From Metaphire vulgaris (Eukaryota; Annelida; Clitellata; Crassiclitellata; Megascolecidae), in NCBI GenBank assembly GCA_018105865.1, contig CM030851.1, forward strand, positions 2,152,469 to 2,216,468: DNA of 64,000 nt, given 5' to 3'. The position numbers were made by a program, and so were the translations under genes. Below the pieces are notes generated by a model. It was not told where the DNA came from, made no database searches, and saw only the letters and a list, made by a program, of their open reading frames with translations. Of this stretch, positions 10,190 through 21,626 are shown piece by piece (within the stretch, counting starts at the first letter, position 1; each line of letters starts with the position of its first letter).

Positions 10190-10520
10190 GAGCTAGTCTA
10201 GTAGCAAAATGGTGTTAAGTGTGATCAAAGTTAGTTCCCAGCACCCAGGGCTAACCTCAAGATTCTTACACATAGGAGCGACGCTGATCTCCGTTTCTAG
10301 GCCTACAGCCGGGCGATTGGTGAAAGTTCCAGGACTGGAATGCTCTAATACGCATGTCAACCTCGCAGTTGAACCGCTTCTCAGTTGACCTCGCCATCTG
10401 GCGAATGAAGGTTGAGTCAACCTTTGGGCCACTACAGGCCTGTCTAAAACAAGACTGACTGTTCCCTTTTCGGTCAGTGTGTCTGTCCAGCGTATTACCA
10501 ATCTGCCACTTTTTGCCTCA
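10190..10520 (-). mobile_element. tRNA-derived SINE
   Basis: Read on the minus strand, a tRNA A-box-like TGGCAGATTGGTAATACG near 10500 is followed by the family body (CATTCGCCAGATGGCGAGG, a GAAGCGG stretch) and the tail GGAGATCAGCGTCGCTCC. The same order is seen at 21627-21868 and 26481-26773. The B box is decayed. The copy B counterpart is about 59150-59490. A truncated tail piece of the same family lies at 10655-10720. Confidence 0.65.
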
Positions 10521-10861
10521 ATGACATAGAACTGTTTACTTCCATCTTATTTAAAACGTTAACTTAATCGGGACTATCAGCCCAGTAACTATCCTACTAA
10601 TACGAAACACGATCAAAGCACTCTGTCAAATCAAACGTCAAAAAGTCAAAGTCCTTCACAGGGCGCCGCTGACCTCCGTTGCTATAGTCCTCAGCCAGGC
10701 GTGCAATACCACGGATACGGGCAGTGGCGTACCAAGTTTAATATGGATGTCCCCCGCCACCTCGGTGTTAGGTGTTGACGAGCAAAACAAGGTTGAATTT
10801 GGTTGCCATTATTTGGTGTGTATGCCCCGGAGTCAAATCGATAAACTGTAAGGATCATCAG

Positions 10862-11055
10862 CAGTGTTTAATCCAGGCCGTTTCCGGGGGCAGTTGCCCT
10901 TTTTCTCCCCGGAAATTTCAAATTCCCCCCGGAAATTTTGGCATATTACATGGACTAACAGCAGTTCCTAGCAGAATTCCCCCGAAAATTTCAAATCTCC
11001 CGGGCTTTGTCAGTTCCCCCTCCCCCCGGAGCCCAGGAGTCTAGATTAAACACTG
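10862..11055. mobile_element. hAT MITE, CAGTGTTTAATC ends
   Basis: A 194 bp element with ends CAGTGTTTAATCCAGGCC and CTAGATTAAACACTG and near-perfect 8 bp duplication ATCATCAG/GTCATCAG. Same family as 3027-3199. Shared with copy B (59828-60023). Confidence 0.85.
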
Positions 11056-11216
11056 GTCATCAGGTAAAGAAAGTGTTGACGAGCAGAAAAAGGTCACCAA
11101 GTCAATTTAGATGCCACTATCAGGTAGACGCCCGGGACCACCGCCCCACGCCCCCTCCCCATCTGCACGCAACTCTATACGGGGCTAGTGCATTGCGTAG
11201 CGTATCTGTTTGACTT

Positions 11217-11985
11217 ATCGCCGATTCTCATCACTGCTAATCTAATCTTTAAAAAACTTCTATAACGCCACTTTCATAATGCACAGGAGCATCAACCGAT
11301 GGCACTGCTCCTCAATTTACAACCGCCATCTGTCAAGTAGTGAAGAAAACCTCCTTCTGTCAAGTAGACAAGAAAAATTAACGAAATTTCTGATTGTAGA
11401 AGGGATGGCAAATAAATATTCATTCGTATTCATTCTAACGAATATTGGGCTCCAACGATTAGTAACGACTACGACTGATTCAAAAGATTCGCTACTTTCA
11501 AGCGATTAGCAGCGCCACCTATAGGAGACTACGAGCATAGGATTGCTTGTTGCTGCTCGCACGTTTGCCGCTTGGCCGCCAGGCAGATGTCCAACGTGGG
11601 TCCACCTGTCAACCAGGTGTTTGCCACAACTCCCCGCACCCGGATCATGCATGTAGTATGTGATACTGCGACTGCTGCTGCTGCACATGGGTGGGGTGAG
11701 AGATTTCGATTGTGGACCTGCTGACAGCTGCGGCTTGCTGGTATGCATGCATTTCCATTATCTACAATACTGGACCCATAATGAATTTAACGAGTTGCCC
11801 TGACTAACGAATAACGGATCAGACTAACGATTAGCTGAAGTATTCATTATTCGCACAGTTTGAATACTAGTCAACTGCTACTGCATCCACTATAGCTGTC
11901 GAATATCTTTGTGTCATTCACTATAGGACCTATACAGTTACGTAGTGTTACGGTATGTTTGACGCTGCCGTATATATATTATATA
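11217..11985. other. Unassigned stretch private to copy A
   Basis: About 770 bp that copy B lacks (a LINE lies there instead). It contains repeats of the phrase ACTAACGA/ACGATTAG around 11440-11860 and a CAG/CTG-rich patch near 11670. No gene or recognised element is seen. Confidence 0.5.
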
Positions 11986-12146
11986 GGGGTATCCAGTGTT
12001 TACCAACAAAGTCCGGTTGCTCCGCCCACTGGTGGGCAGAAGCCATTGACGTCTATTAATAGACGCCAATGGCAGCAGCAGATTCTTGCCCACCAGCATA
12101 GATACTGATCTATGCTGATGGGCATAGAGAGTGTTCTGGATACTCC
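11986..12146. mobile_element. Small MITE, GGGGTATCCAG ends
   Basis: Ends GGGGTATCCAG and CTGGATACTCC are inverted, with a largely self-complementary interior (TGCCCACTGGTGGGC; GCCATTGACG with CGCCAATGGC). A second copy in the opposite orientation lies at 35174-35368. The flanks give at best a TA duplication. Confidence 0.7.
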
Positions 12147-12522
12147 TATTACGTATTGAAAATTTTCTATTTTGCGTGTTAATAGTGTATAGATTCGTCA
12201 AGTTTATATAGTTAGGCCTATATAGTTATATAGTTAGCGTCAGAAGTGATGGGAAACTAACTACAAAACAGTAGTCAAACTATAACTAAATTTAAACTAG
12301 AAATAAGTGGTTAAACTTTTAGTTGCAAACTAACTTTCAAAATCGTTAACTAGACCAAAAAAATATAGTTACACTTTTTGCAACTAATTTTACAACTATT
12401 TCCTAGGTATCAGGCATGTGTTCATGAAAACATAGACGATGTTCGCAACATGAACATGTCAATCAATGAACCATTGAAATCATTAATTTTTATCTATTTA
12501 ACATTTAAGTCTTTGTCTAGAC

Positions 12523-12846
12523 AAAACAACTTGGCGCTGTGCGATCGGTTCCGTCAGAACACCGAAGTTAAGCAACGTCGAGCGCGGTTAGTACTTGGAT
12601 GGGTGACCATCCCGGACTCTAGCCGTGGCGCCGGCGGCCAACAAAGCCGTTCATCGTTTAGGCGTCGATAAATTGGTAGCAGCGTTAAGCTGCGAAGGGT
12701 AAAACGTGGGTCTAGAGAAAGTAATGACAACCTACTCTAGATTAATGGCGCAAGCCACCTGCGTTGCTGCTTGCCTAGTAACCGGAGATCAGCACCGGCC
12801 CCAACGCTCGAAAATCGAGTATGGGACTACCTTTACCTACCTAGAC
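12523..12846 (+). mobile_element. 5S rRNA-derived SINE (SINE3-like), recent insertion
   Basis: Positions 12535-12620 match the body of animal 5S rRNA. Seen are GAAGTTAAGCAACGTCGAGC (box A region), GGTTAGTACTTGGATGGG (intermediate element to box C) and GTGACCATCCCGG. A non-5S body and tail follow, ending near CTTTACCTACC. The insert is flanked by the perfect 7 bp duplication TCTAGAC (12516-12522, 12847-12853). Copy B has a single TCTAGAC at 62695-62701. The structure (5S head, unrelated tail, target duplication) is that of a Pol III SINE rather than a 5S gene. Confidence 0.8.
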
Positions 12847-13341
12847 TCTAGACTGCAAGACAAGAAAAGTTTGTCCAAGTCTGTTTGTATGCACAGGCAT
12901 CGCTTTGTAAAGTCATAAAGGAGGTTGTTTTCAATATCTGCCCGATCAATCAACATTTTGTAAAATAAACCCGGAAAGTCAGCAACATTATTGAATGTAA
13001 ATTTATCTTTGTTTATAACGGAAATACATTGGTCCTCTCGACCATCATCTGTAGCAAATGTTTTCAGAAAATGATCAATTCTGCATTTTGCCTCATTCGA
13101 GTTTAAAAAAAAAACTGATGTAACTTTGCGGTTAAGCGGCGGGCCTCTTATATATAATATTTCGCATGAGATTTATAAAGGTGTGTCTGTGGATATTAGT
13201 TAAATCTCATATTTCAATACCATGCAGGAAGTCATTAAATCAAATTACTTTTGGAACGTCAAACTTTTGCCGGTGAAATTTGTTGCTCTACTTTGATTAG
13301 ATTTAGTATAACAAATAATTTATTTAATTGATTCTTATAGT

Positions 13342-13647
13342 CAGAGTTTATTCTAGGCCCTTTTGGGGGATCCCCATTGCAAGTTTGAAAATTCCTCCCC
13401 CCATAATTTTCTATATGTTGCATTTGGGATGGAAATTTCCCCTCCAAAAGTGTGACGAGAGGGGTTTTTAAATTTTGGAGAGGGGAAAAAGAGAATGATA
13501 TGACCATATAGAAGAGTATTTGAAAGAAAAGGAAGGATGTGATGACCTTTTTTGCTCGTCAAGGTTTTTGGGTGGAAAGACAAACCTTCCCCCCCTCCCA
13601 AACATTTCAAACTCCCCCCAATGTCAAGGTGGCTAGAATAAACACTG
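13342..13647. mobile_element. hAT MITE, CAGTGTTTATTCTAG family
   Basis: Ends CAGAGTTTATTCTAGGCCC and GGCTAGAATAAACACTG with 8 bp duplication CTTATAGT (13334-13341, 13648-13655). It contains GACCTTTTTTGCTCGTCA at 13545. Shared with copy B (63159-63465, same duplication). A further member lies at 17830-18010. Confidence 0.9.
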
Positions 13648-14340
13648 CTTATAGTAGACTTATGTTCTGTCGTGTTGGAGTTTTTGCTGATATTCGCCAG
13701 ATGGCGCAATCTTGCGCGTGAGATGAATGAAACTTATTTGAAGGGCTCTACATTATTAATTCCATAATCGCTTCATTGAAACCTGTGTAGGATAGCTCCA
13801 TTCTTGGTATAGATTTCCGTTCTTGATACAGATTTTTGAAATTCAAAATTGGAATCACATCATCTAGTATTCGCAAGAGCAATCACAGCTTCTTACTGAT
13901 TAATTGCTATTAAATATTAAATATTATATTAAAAGAATGAGTAAAATGGAATTCTCTTGTTGACTGAAGCTTGCCACAACAAAGACAACGGCGACAACCA
14001 GTGTTTTATTCAGGCCAGAAAGCTGATAAGGAAAGAGGCTTCAATGCATCTATGCGACTTTCCCATCTTGTTTCAATCAGTTGTTTAAATATATAATTAT
14101 TAATTATGTGTCTGTTTATATAATAAATTCTTGGTCTCTCTTGCTACAAATATTATTTATGACCATTTTCTTTTGAATTAAAACTTAAGACCAGAAATAA
14201 TTTGGTCTTCGCATTTTGCGTCATTCACTTGCTAGGAAATGCACAGGCTAACTAGGGTGAATGTTGGAACGACCTTACGGTTAGGCGGAATTTCTTCATT
14301 CTATAACTCAGACAGCGTATTTTATAAAGGTGTTACGTAA

Positions 14341-14717
14341 TTCATACATTCATTAGTTCACATGGACGACGGAGGTCCGTTGTGCCAATCTCGTGTCGCG
14401 CGAGTTGTGACCGCGACCGATGGCTGAGTGCCATTCATGAAGAATTGTGGAAGGAAGACCATCGCCGGCCGATCTGCTGGGGCCATGTTCGGCGTCGTCC
14501 GCCAGGAGGTCTTCTCCAGCTCGGAGGAGGACGCGTCTCGGTGCGTCGAGCAATGGCGCAGGCGAGAGCGCGGTGGGCCGCAATGTTGTCCTGGCGAGCC
14601 ACGTGACCGAAGAGAGACAGACGGCGTCGCGTGATATTTTCTGTCACTGGCAGGAGGGCAATCTGTTTGGAGACTGCATCGTTGATCACGAAGTCAAACC
14701 AGCGAATGCAGAATGTC
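14341..14717 (-). pseudogene. LINE reverse-transcriptase C-terminal fragment
   Basis: The minus-strand frame reads DAVSKQIALLPVTENITRRR, then LSLFGHVARQDNIAAHRALA and an Arg/Pro-rich RPPPSWRRPPGGRRRTW. This is the familiar C-terminal region behind the reverse transcriptase of many non-LTR elements. The fragment interrupts a repeat unit that is continuous in copy C (32231-32240). TTACG flanks it on both sides (14332-14336, 14718-14722), fitting a 5'-truncated LINE insertion. The 3' end carries ATGA-type repeats. Confidence 0.75.
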
Positions 14718-15254
14718 TTACGCCAAGATCTTAGTTAATTAAGTTAAATCGCGAATTTCAATGTCATGTGTTGCAGGAAGTTAATTTATCTAGCTGTCTT
14801 TCAAAAGTGCCTATTAATTAAATTATTTTCTCTTTAAACTTGTATGGTTGGACTTATTACTTTCGGTTTCAGTATTTTGAATTGAAGAATTAATGACATT
14901 CGCCAGATGGCGCCGCCTTGCGTAGAGTGATGTTCGTTTAAAGCGCTTTCTTTATAAAGTCGTCCGATTTTATTTTATTCACTCTTTAATTTTATTTTTA
15001 TTTACAAATGTATTATTTGAAAGCATTTCTTCTTAAAGGAATGAGGCAAATTGCCTGATATCAACTTTTATTAACAACGTTGCTTTAGTTATCATGCAGC
15101 GACGGATTAAGGTTTACGGAATCTGTAGACTGGGCCTATTAGGTTCAAATACACTAGATAAAATACATTAGGAATCATTTTTTAAAAAAACTTTCTGTTG
15201 TTTGTGTCCGGAGAATATCTAAGCAGCACAGCTATAAGTATCTTGTAGTGCTCT

Positions 15255-15358
15255 ATAATTGAGGATTGTGAATTCCTCTGGGCCCCAAGTACTTTTGGGC
15301 GCACGTCTCCCCGTTTTTGGGTGCGCGCCCACACGCTCACCTTAGAGGGAACATTGGA
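15255..15358. mobile_element. Terminal fragment of a hAT-like element
   Basis: Its end TTAGAGGGAACATTGGAC is the inverse of CAGGCATTGTTCCCTCTAA at 21322. Both are followed inward by GGGTGCGCG-type sequence. No partner end is found nearby, so this is a solitary end. Confidence 0.45.
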
Positions 15359-15433
15359 CATGGCTCTAGCCAAGTTGTGAGATTTTCAATAGATCTGTTG
15401 CCTTGATTATACGCTGTATCAGTAAGTTCCCTA

Positions 15434-15799
15434 CAGGGATATTTTTACATCCCCTAACACTACCCCCTCCCTTCCCAACACCCCCAATTTGAGGTCGCCA
15501 CCCCAAAATTTGGTAATGTTACAATGGAATGCATTCAAATTGCATATTAATTAGCTCTAAACACCCCAAATTTTATCCTCGGATGACCTATTTTGTTTTT
15601 TTGCTTGTGAGACTTTTTGAAACTTGATAACATTTTTTTGCTTGTCGGCCATTTTTGGTAGAGGCTTCCGAATTCCGACACCCCCATATTTTCCCGATAC
15701 CCCCAAATTCACAATCCTACAATCCTAGAAAATAACCACACACCCCACATTTTCCCGAACACCCCCTCCCCCCAATTCACAATCCTAGAAATAACCCTG
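15434..15799. mobile_element. hAT-like MITE, CAGGGATATTT ends
   Basis: Ends CAGGGATATTTTTA and TAGAAATAACCCTG. The flanks GTTCCCTA/GTCCACTA agree at 6 of 8 positions. The interior has C-runs alternating with AATTCACAATCCTAG repeats and two GCTTGT motifs. Confidence 0.65.
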
Positions 15800-16120
15800 G
15801 TCCACTATCCACACAGAGTGGTATTTTAAAATTGTTTGGACTTTATTTGAATAATCGATTTAGTTGCACCTCATTTGTCTGGGAATCATGATTTTCGCTG
15901 TTATACAATATGAGTCTTATGTATTTCAGGACAAACAGTCAACCGAAAATCAAGGCCTATAATCCTAATCGGCTTAATATCAAGCGAGAATCTTCATCGG
16001 GGTTTGTCTACAGAAGCTCTAAATGTATGTTAAATAATTCTCAAATACTTGGTATCATTGGCGTGCCAAGGGTCATTACGATAAATAAGTAAGTTAAGTA
16101 GGTTAATGACAGCATGATAC

Positions 16121-16317
16121 CAGAGCCGTAGCTAGAGGGCGGGGGTGGGGGGTCAAGCTGCCCCGGGCGCCGTCCGAAGGGGGCGCCAGAAACCATGGTT
16201 GGTTCTATTCACGACGGCATTGCCAGTATGACAAAAAGGTTATCACCGGTTTTTAGACTTTTATGGGGTGAGAAATGTATACCTTGCCCGGCGCCGAATA
16301 TTCTAGCTACGGCTCTC
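16121..16317. mobile_element. hAT MITE, AGAGCCGTAGCTAGA ends
   Basis: Perfect 15 bp inverted ends AGAGCCGTAGCTAGA / TCTAGCTACGGCTCT. The flanking octamers CATGATAC and CATTATAC agree at 7 of 8. The interior is G-rich near the left end. Confidence 0.8.
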
Positions 16318-16329
16318 CATTATACTTCC

Positions 16330-17380
16330 CCGTTGCTACATAGGCCTATAAAGTGAATCAGTTTGAGAAGTCAGTAGTCAGTGATCAGGAATTCCCTCCT
16401 TCTCCTGCTATAGAATCTATAAATATGTGTTGAAACCTCAAACATCAAGTTGTTTTGATACATGCTAATAATTATATTTGATAATAATACAATATACTTG
16501 AACAATATTTTACATCTTTTCATGGGCGATCAATTCGTGAAAAGCAGTTTGACTATATAAATTCCTTTGCAAATTCGTAGCGGAATTTGCAACTTTAGAA
16601 GTGCATTTAGGCATCTATAAATAGACACCGAGAATGGTAGATTGTAAAGGTAGAAATCAAATTCGAAATTGGATATAGATCCTTTACATAAAGTATTTTG
16701 GGTCACTATAGTTTTGGGAAATGGCTTTTCTTGAATAAAAACTAAGTTTAGATTTTAAAAATTCGAGAAGTTGTTGCAAGAATTGAAGCAAATGGTGACC
16801 ATATATCTTGAGCGCAGCAGTGACTCGATCTCTATTATTCAAATTGAAAACTTAAAACATCCGAATCTTCAGTTAGGCCTATAGATGTTTCGGTGGTCAA
16901 TGCGCGTTTACATATTTAGTAGAATTAATTGTGGCCACAGACTGTCAGTATTTAGCCTATCTCTTGTGACCATATAACGAATGAAAGTTAGCAACGGAAA
17001 CAAACAAACTTTGGTTTTGTTTTCAGATAAAAGACGTATCTCGTTATTTCTGGAATCGAAAAACATCCAACACGATCAATTTCCTGCTCATTTCACATAC
17101 TTTTAGGACGAATTATTGTTACGTGATCTTCATAGGACGAGAGCGCTTTGTAAAAACATGTGATGTCCAGGCAGTTTTCGCGAATAGATGGCGTTGAATA
17201 CCGGTAGCTACATTAGCTGTCAATGCCTCAGCCATATTTATCCGTGAACAGAAGCTTCGATGAATCTGTAGCTACTAATAATATTGACTAAGCGAACGCC
17301 TTTTGTATTCAAGTGTCTGGTGTCTTTTAAATGTATAGCATATGTTGACGAATTTTGCTACAGAAATTGAGATCTTACTA
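16330..17380. other. No gene or recognised repeat seen
   Basis: About 1 kb of AT-rich sequence without a convincing frame. A decayed GAATAGATGGCGTTG near 17187 resembles one block of the degenerate repeat unit. Confidence 0.5.
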
Positions 17381-17383
17381 CAG

Positions 17384-17429
17384 TGGCTTTCACACAGGCT
17401 TAATTAGCCTCCTAAACCACTTAAAATCA

Positions 17430-17512
<83 letters not shown>
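17384..17512 (+). repeat. Short repeat head followed by (ATT)n
   Basis: The phrase CAGTGGCTTTCACACAGGCT, then TTAGCCTCCTAAACCAC, runs into about 80 bp of pure ATT. The same head with AAT/ATT tails recurs inverted at 21908-22005 and 50308-50431, so this is a dispersed element with a microsatellite tail. Confidence 0.7.
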
Positions 17513-17829
17513 GAACTACCTGCCTCAGCGTCTACCAGATAGATTTCTGTGTTTTATTGGCCATAATTTAGGGCAACCAAAATTTGCCTTACTTCCGAGA
17601 AATCGGTTCTGGTATGCTCATCATTTGCAAAATAACCACAGTCAGCACAACCACTTTCCTCAAAATATCGACATGGTTTTGGAAATATTCAGGAAATATA
17701 AACAAACATACCCAGCTAGACGGTCTTACTAAATGCCAGCAGGACATATTCATTTCCTGCCTTCTGTGCGACAGAGATTAAAACAACATGATGAGATCCC
17801 TCTAGTATGACTAAGATACCTTTGTCAAG

Positions 17830-18010
17830 CAGTGTTTATTCTAGGCCTTCTCTGGGGTGTTCCCCCCCAAAGTTTTAAAATCCTCCCCTCCAAAAAATTA
17901 TATGTTGGTTGGGGAATGGAAATTCCCCTCAAAAGTGTGGAGACTCAGACCTTGTCCCCCCAAACATATCAAAATCCCCCCAATGCCAAGGTGGATAGAA
18001 TAAACAACTT
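17830..18010. mobile_element. hAT MITE, CAGTGTTTATTCTAG family
   Basis: Left end CAGTGTTTATTCTAGGCC and right end GATAGAATAAACAACTTG, with the same C-run-rich interior as 13342-13647. The right terminus is altered and no target duplication is clear. Confidence 0.6.
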
Positions 18011-19310
18011 GCATAAGTCCGTCAATGTCAATGCGGCCATAATTTCGGTAGCAGTAATAAGCCACCAGTAAATTGTTGCAATTGTCTTACCAAATCAGCA
18101 CAAACCGGTAGTGAGGTCAGTCAAAAGTTAGTTCTATTTGCATGGCTGCAGTCAAAACTTCTTTAATTTCTCTCGATTACAAACATCTATTATAACGCTG
18201 AGGTTGCGATGGTATAGGCCATGCCGGGCGGTGGCCCGACACGGGAAGGAGCATAGGTGGCTCTGGAAGGAGTCGTCTCCGCCGCAGGACGCATCACCGC
18301 AATGCGTCCTTCGTTTTCAGCGACAGATACTTTCGTCATCCGCCGGCTGTTTGAGAAGCGACTGTTTTGTCTGCCGTCTCCTCACGATGCCCACAGCTGC
18401 TGCAGAGCAGGCTACAGGAGTGATTCCTCCCTATCTCCTATCGTCTCTGCTTCCTTGCCTTCAGCCTGTCCGTGCGACACTCTACATGCACATATACTCA
18501 TACAAACAAATCAGACGAATAAAAAAAACTAAAACTAAATCATCGCTCGTGCCTCAGCATAAGCGTGTTTTTCTATAGCAGGCCGATGCTCAGCATGACT
18601 GAATACTTCTAACATCGCTTCACCATTATTATTATGTTATTATTATTTTTTTAAATTTTAAGATATATTATTATTTATTTGGGGATTCGTTTTTATTTTA
18701 CGATATATTATGTTGAGGGTTGGCCCCCTGAATTTCCGAAATTGATTATTCTAAATTCTACCTAGTACTAACTATCCTAAAATTTTGCGCAGATTTCTCT
18801 AGAGCGGGTCATTGCTACAGCTGTACTTCGGGGGAATTTAATCGCCCAGGACCCTCTATACGTGCATTAGTCCCTAAGTGCCCCCCATTAAAGACAGCTA
18901 AATTAGTCCTGCTTTACCTTAGAGCCTTACCGTGCTCTCTATCTCTCTTCCATCCGGGCTACGCCATCTCTTTAAACTTTCCATCAGTACCGCCGTCCCA
19001 TTTCACCAGCCCAACAAAAAATTCACAGACCCCGATTACTCATCGGCCTCTAATAACCACACCTGAAGTTCTTCGTTATTCCCCGGCATCGCCAACCGGT
19101 AATTTATGCGAAATTCTTTATCACAAAGCCAGCAAAGCCAAACTGAGGGCATGCCCTCCTCCTCTTCTTCTCCTTCTTCTTCTTCCATCTGCAGCTGACG
19201 TCAACCCCTTTCCCCTGGGGTTCTGTTCGAATTTCCAACCGTCCACAACTGGCAAACAATCGCTTCTTTCTTCTTCTGCTGCCTCTTTAATTGCTGGACA
19301 AAAGGGACAA
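18011..19310. other. Unassigned, with a GC-richer patch
   Basis: Positions 18200-18480 are GC-richer and partly open on the plus strand, but frames switch and no domain is recognised. Short (ATT) and T-rich tracts occur at 18620-18720. No gene is supported. Confidence 0.4.
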
Positions 19311-19315
19311 AGAGA

Positions 19316-19368
19316 CAGACAGAGAGAGAGACAGCGAGAGAGCGAAAGAGCGAGAGAAAGAGAGAGAG

Positions 19369-19414
<46 letters not shown>
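19316..19414. repeat. (GA)n purine tract
   Basis: About 100 bp of GA repeats, impure at the 5' side. Frames rich in Arg/Glu or Ser/Leu here are repeat artefacts. Confidence 0.95.
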
Positions 19415-19418
<4 letters not shown>

Positions 19419-19660
19419 CAGCGACGGGAGCAGAGGCTCGTACCCCTGCGTGATTCACCGACCATCTAGCAGCACTGACCATTCCGCAGGAGCCGCTGCT
19501 TAATGTACTATGTGGGCCCTAGGCACAACTAGTCACAACTCACAAGTCACAACTCTCTACGAGTTCGTAATTTAAGATACAAATAAATGCTCATTTATTT
19601 TAATATTTGTATATTTAGAAGTTGCAATTATTATATTCTCATAAGAACTTGCATATCATA

Positions 19661-20043
19661 ATGTCCAAAAGAAAAGCAGAAGAAAGTGAATTTTCGTTGA
19701 GAAAGAAATCTTATTCAAGATTCAAGGAAGGGTGGCTTTCAGAACTGGTCGAAGCTGATTTGCTATCATCTAACAAGCAGAAGGTAAAACTTGGAGATAT
19801 TTTCACGTGCAATGATGCTGGTGCTGTTGTCTGCAAGCCTCGAGTGCAGAATGCGAACGCGGCTTTAGCCTAATGAACTCAATTAAAATTAAATCTAGAA
19901 ACAGGTTACAGGAGAATCATTTGGATAATTTGATGCGCATAAAATTGTATCTTTCATCAGAAAACACTATTGATCTGGATGCGGTTTACAAGCATTGGGC
20001 CACCGGCAAAGACAGACGCGGAAATCCGGCAATAAATAAATAA
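19661..20043 (+). pseudogene. Internally deleted hAT transposase remnant
   Basis: An N-terminal frame (MSKRKAEESEFSLRKKSYSR onward) runs to about 19851. The second part is in another frame and reads CERGFSLMNSIKIKSRNRL, then HLDNLMRIKLYLSSENTIDL and HWATGKDRR to a TAA. The CERGFSLMN...RN...HL..LMRI pattern is the hAT C-terminal dimerisation region. The catalytic middle (several hundred residues) is missing and the two ends are joined out of frame. Terminal repeats were not located. Confidence 0.7.
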
Positions 20044-20237
20044 CGCAACTTAAGTAACTGATTTGCTCTAAATTTCAAGCTACGTTTATTTTGTTTGCAG
20101 TTTTTATAAATCATATATGTGTAGCACTTTACCGACATCATTTATGTAGTCTAACGTAAGTTGAACAATATTTTCATTGGCATAATGTGCAAAATGTTTA
20201 AATTTGCATATTGAAGAAAGACGTGTAATACTGCAAT

Positions 20238-20300
20238 ACTGTAACCGCCTCCCTATGAGCCTTGAGGCTAGCCTTGAGTGCTCGGGAAGGACTTTACTTG
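20238..20300 (+). repeat. SINE tail fragment
   Basis: CCCTATGAGCCTTGAGGCTA followed by GCCTTGAGTGCTCGGGAAGG is identical to the 3' end of the SINE at 26481-26773. No head is present here. Confidence 0.65.
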
Positions 20301-20309
20301 TTTTATAAG

Positions 20310-21320
20310 GCTATACTACGGGGTTTCCCCAGCGTATAAATAAAAATATTGCTTGACGTGATTGGCCGGAGCCAGTAGGGACCGTACTGTACTGAACCGC
20401 CTGTGTCTAGTTAGCCGATCCATTTTACGGAATCGGGGTGAGGATGTTTCCAAGACTGTTTAATACTAAGTATTTTAAGTATTTGGTATTTAATTGCCTT
20501 GGGATGTTTCGCTCTAATCTACAAGTCTCGATGTGGTTTCACTGAGGGGCGGGAAGATGTCAGATTGGTAACACTCTACAGCCATGACTTGCCTTGCTCT
20601 ACAGCGGCATGCTGACGGAACGGGCTCGACTACCGCAGGAACCCATCGAGTATGGGCGAACCTTTACCTTTGTTTAGTTTTACAGAGGCCTCACTATAGA
20701 CTGTATATTGGAATAGTTCAGTCATAAAAAAATCCCTTGCTTGTAACCATCTGCATATCAATCTGACCAATCAGAAGGAATAATTCCTGGAAAATCCCTG
20801 CTTCCTTATTTGCATATTGGAAAACATTTTTACCCAAGACTTGATTTTTAGTTGTTTTTTTAAAATCTATAAACAAGGTTAATGGAAAGAAGAAAATAGG
20901 TTAAGGTTGGCATACGGGGTTTTCATTCCAAGTGGGCAAGAGTTACTAGTGGAGAGCGCCAATTAGGTTTCAGTTCTTGAGCCATTGCTTTTTCTAATAT
21001 TTCCAGTGCTTTTCTCAGCGGGAACGCACGAGCCCCAACTTCCCACACCTCTTTTATAAGATTCTTTTATAATGATATGCAATAATTTGCTGAGCCGATG
21101 AAGTTGCATTTTACAGGAGGATCTTAAGAAATTGTTCTGGCAATCTGTGGACTAGTAGGCCAATGAATATGCTTTTAATGAAGAGTGCTAACCACCACCG
21201 GGCCCGCCAAGAGAAATTCCAACCCCTGTGTAAAACAGTGTAGCGGGCCTCTAAAAGGTTAAAAAGTTTTTAAACTTTAAAAAATGTCTAACCCTAACTA
21301 CGGACCCACCCGAGCCCCCT
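20310..21320. other. No gene seen; dispersed repeat pieces
   Basis: AAATATTGCTTGACGTG at 20343 recurs at 27341, and GGCCGGAGCCAGTAG at 20366 recurs at 23601, so fragments of a dispersed repeat lie here. The stretch ATCGAGTATGGGCGAACC near 20650 resembles the tail of the 5S-headed SINE. Nothing else is recognised. Confidence 0.45.
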
Positions 21321-21321
21321 A

Positions 21322-21410
21322 CAGGCATTGTTCCCTCTAATTTTTTTATGGGGGTGCGCGGAAAGATGAAGATGTGCGCTGGAAAACATGATACGACATT
21401 GTAGTGAGCG
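21322..21410. mobile_element. Solitary hAT-like terminus
   Basis: CAGGCATTGTTCCCTCTAA followed by GGGGGTGCGCG matches, inverted, the end at 15255-15358. No partner end is seen. Confidence 0.4.
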
Positions 21411-21450
21411 GCATTTGGGAAGGTCATACATTTACGAATGTTAACAACAG

Positions 21451-21452
<2 letters not shown>

Positions 21453-21500
<48 letters not shown>
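21453..21500. repeat. (AT)n microsatellite
   Basis: About 48 bp of pure AT, followed by imperfect palindromic TATATACT-type sequence to 21580. Confidence 0.95.
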
Positions 21501-21502
<2 letters not shown>

Positions 21503-21626
21503 TGAGACTCAGTATATACTAAGACTAAGTATATATTTATATACTAGACTAAGTATATATATATATAATTATATATATATAAGCCTAAATATGTTAGGCC
21601 TATTTATTGTTATGGTTACAGTATTG

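Larger units (their letters stand above)
1..14165. repeat. Segmental duplication, copy A
   Basis: Collinear with 46615-64000 in the same orientation. Anchor pairs seen by eye: 1 with 46615, 934 with 50190, 2212 with 51365, 2862 with 52441, 3461 with 53042, 4330 with 53858, 7079 with 56137, 8227 with 57244, 10862 with 59828, 12516 with 62695 and 13342 with 63159. Similarity is high but not perfect (scattered substitutions and short indels), and each copy carries private insertions. The block between 11217 and about 12210 has no counterpart in copy B, where a LINE lies instead. The duplication carries the 5' end of an ankyrin/Mab-21 gene, so it is probably part of a tandem gene-family expansion. 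Confidence 0.9.

Noticed and set aside
12533..12640. Functional 5S rRNA gene
   Set aside because: The 5' third of 5S is missing or diverged and the 3' end runs into an unrelated tail. Target duplications show it is a SINE.
18138..18578. 146-codon frame in a GC-richer patch
   Set aside because: No domain; overlapping frames on the same strand are equally open and the composition alone explains the length.
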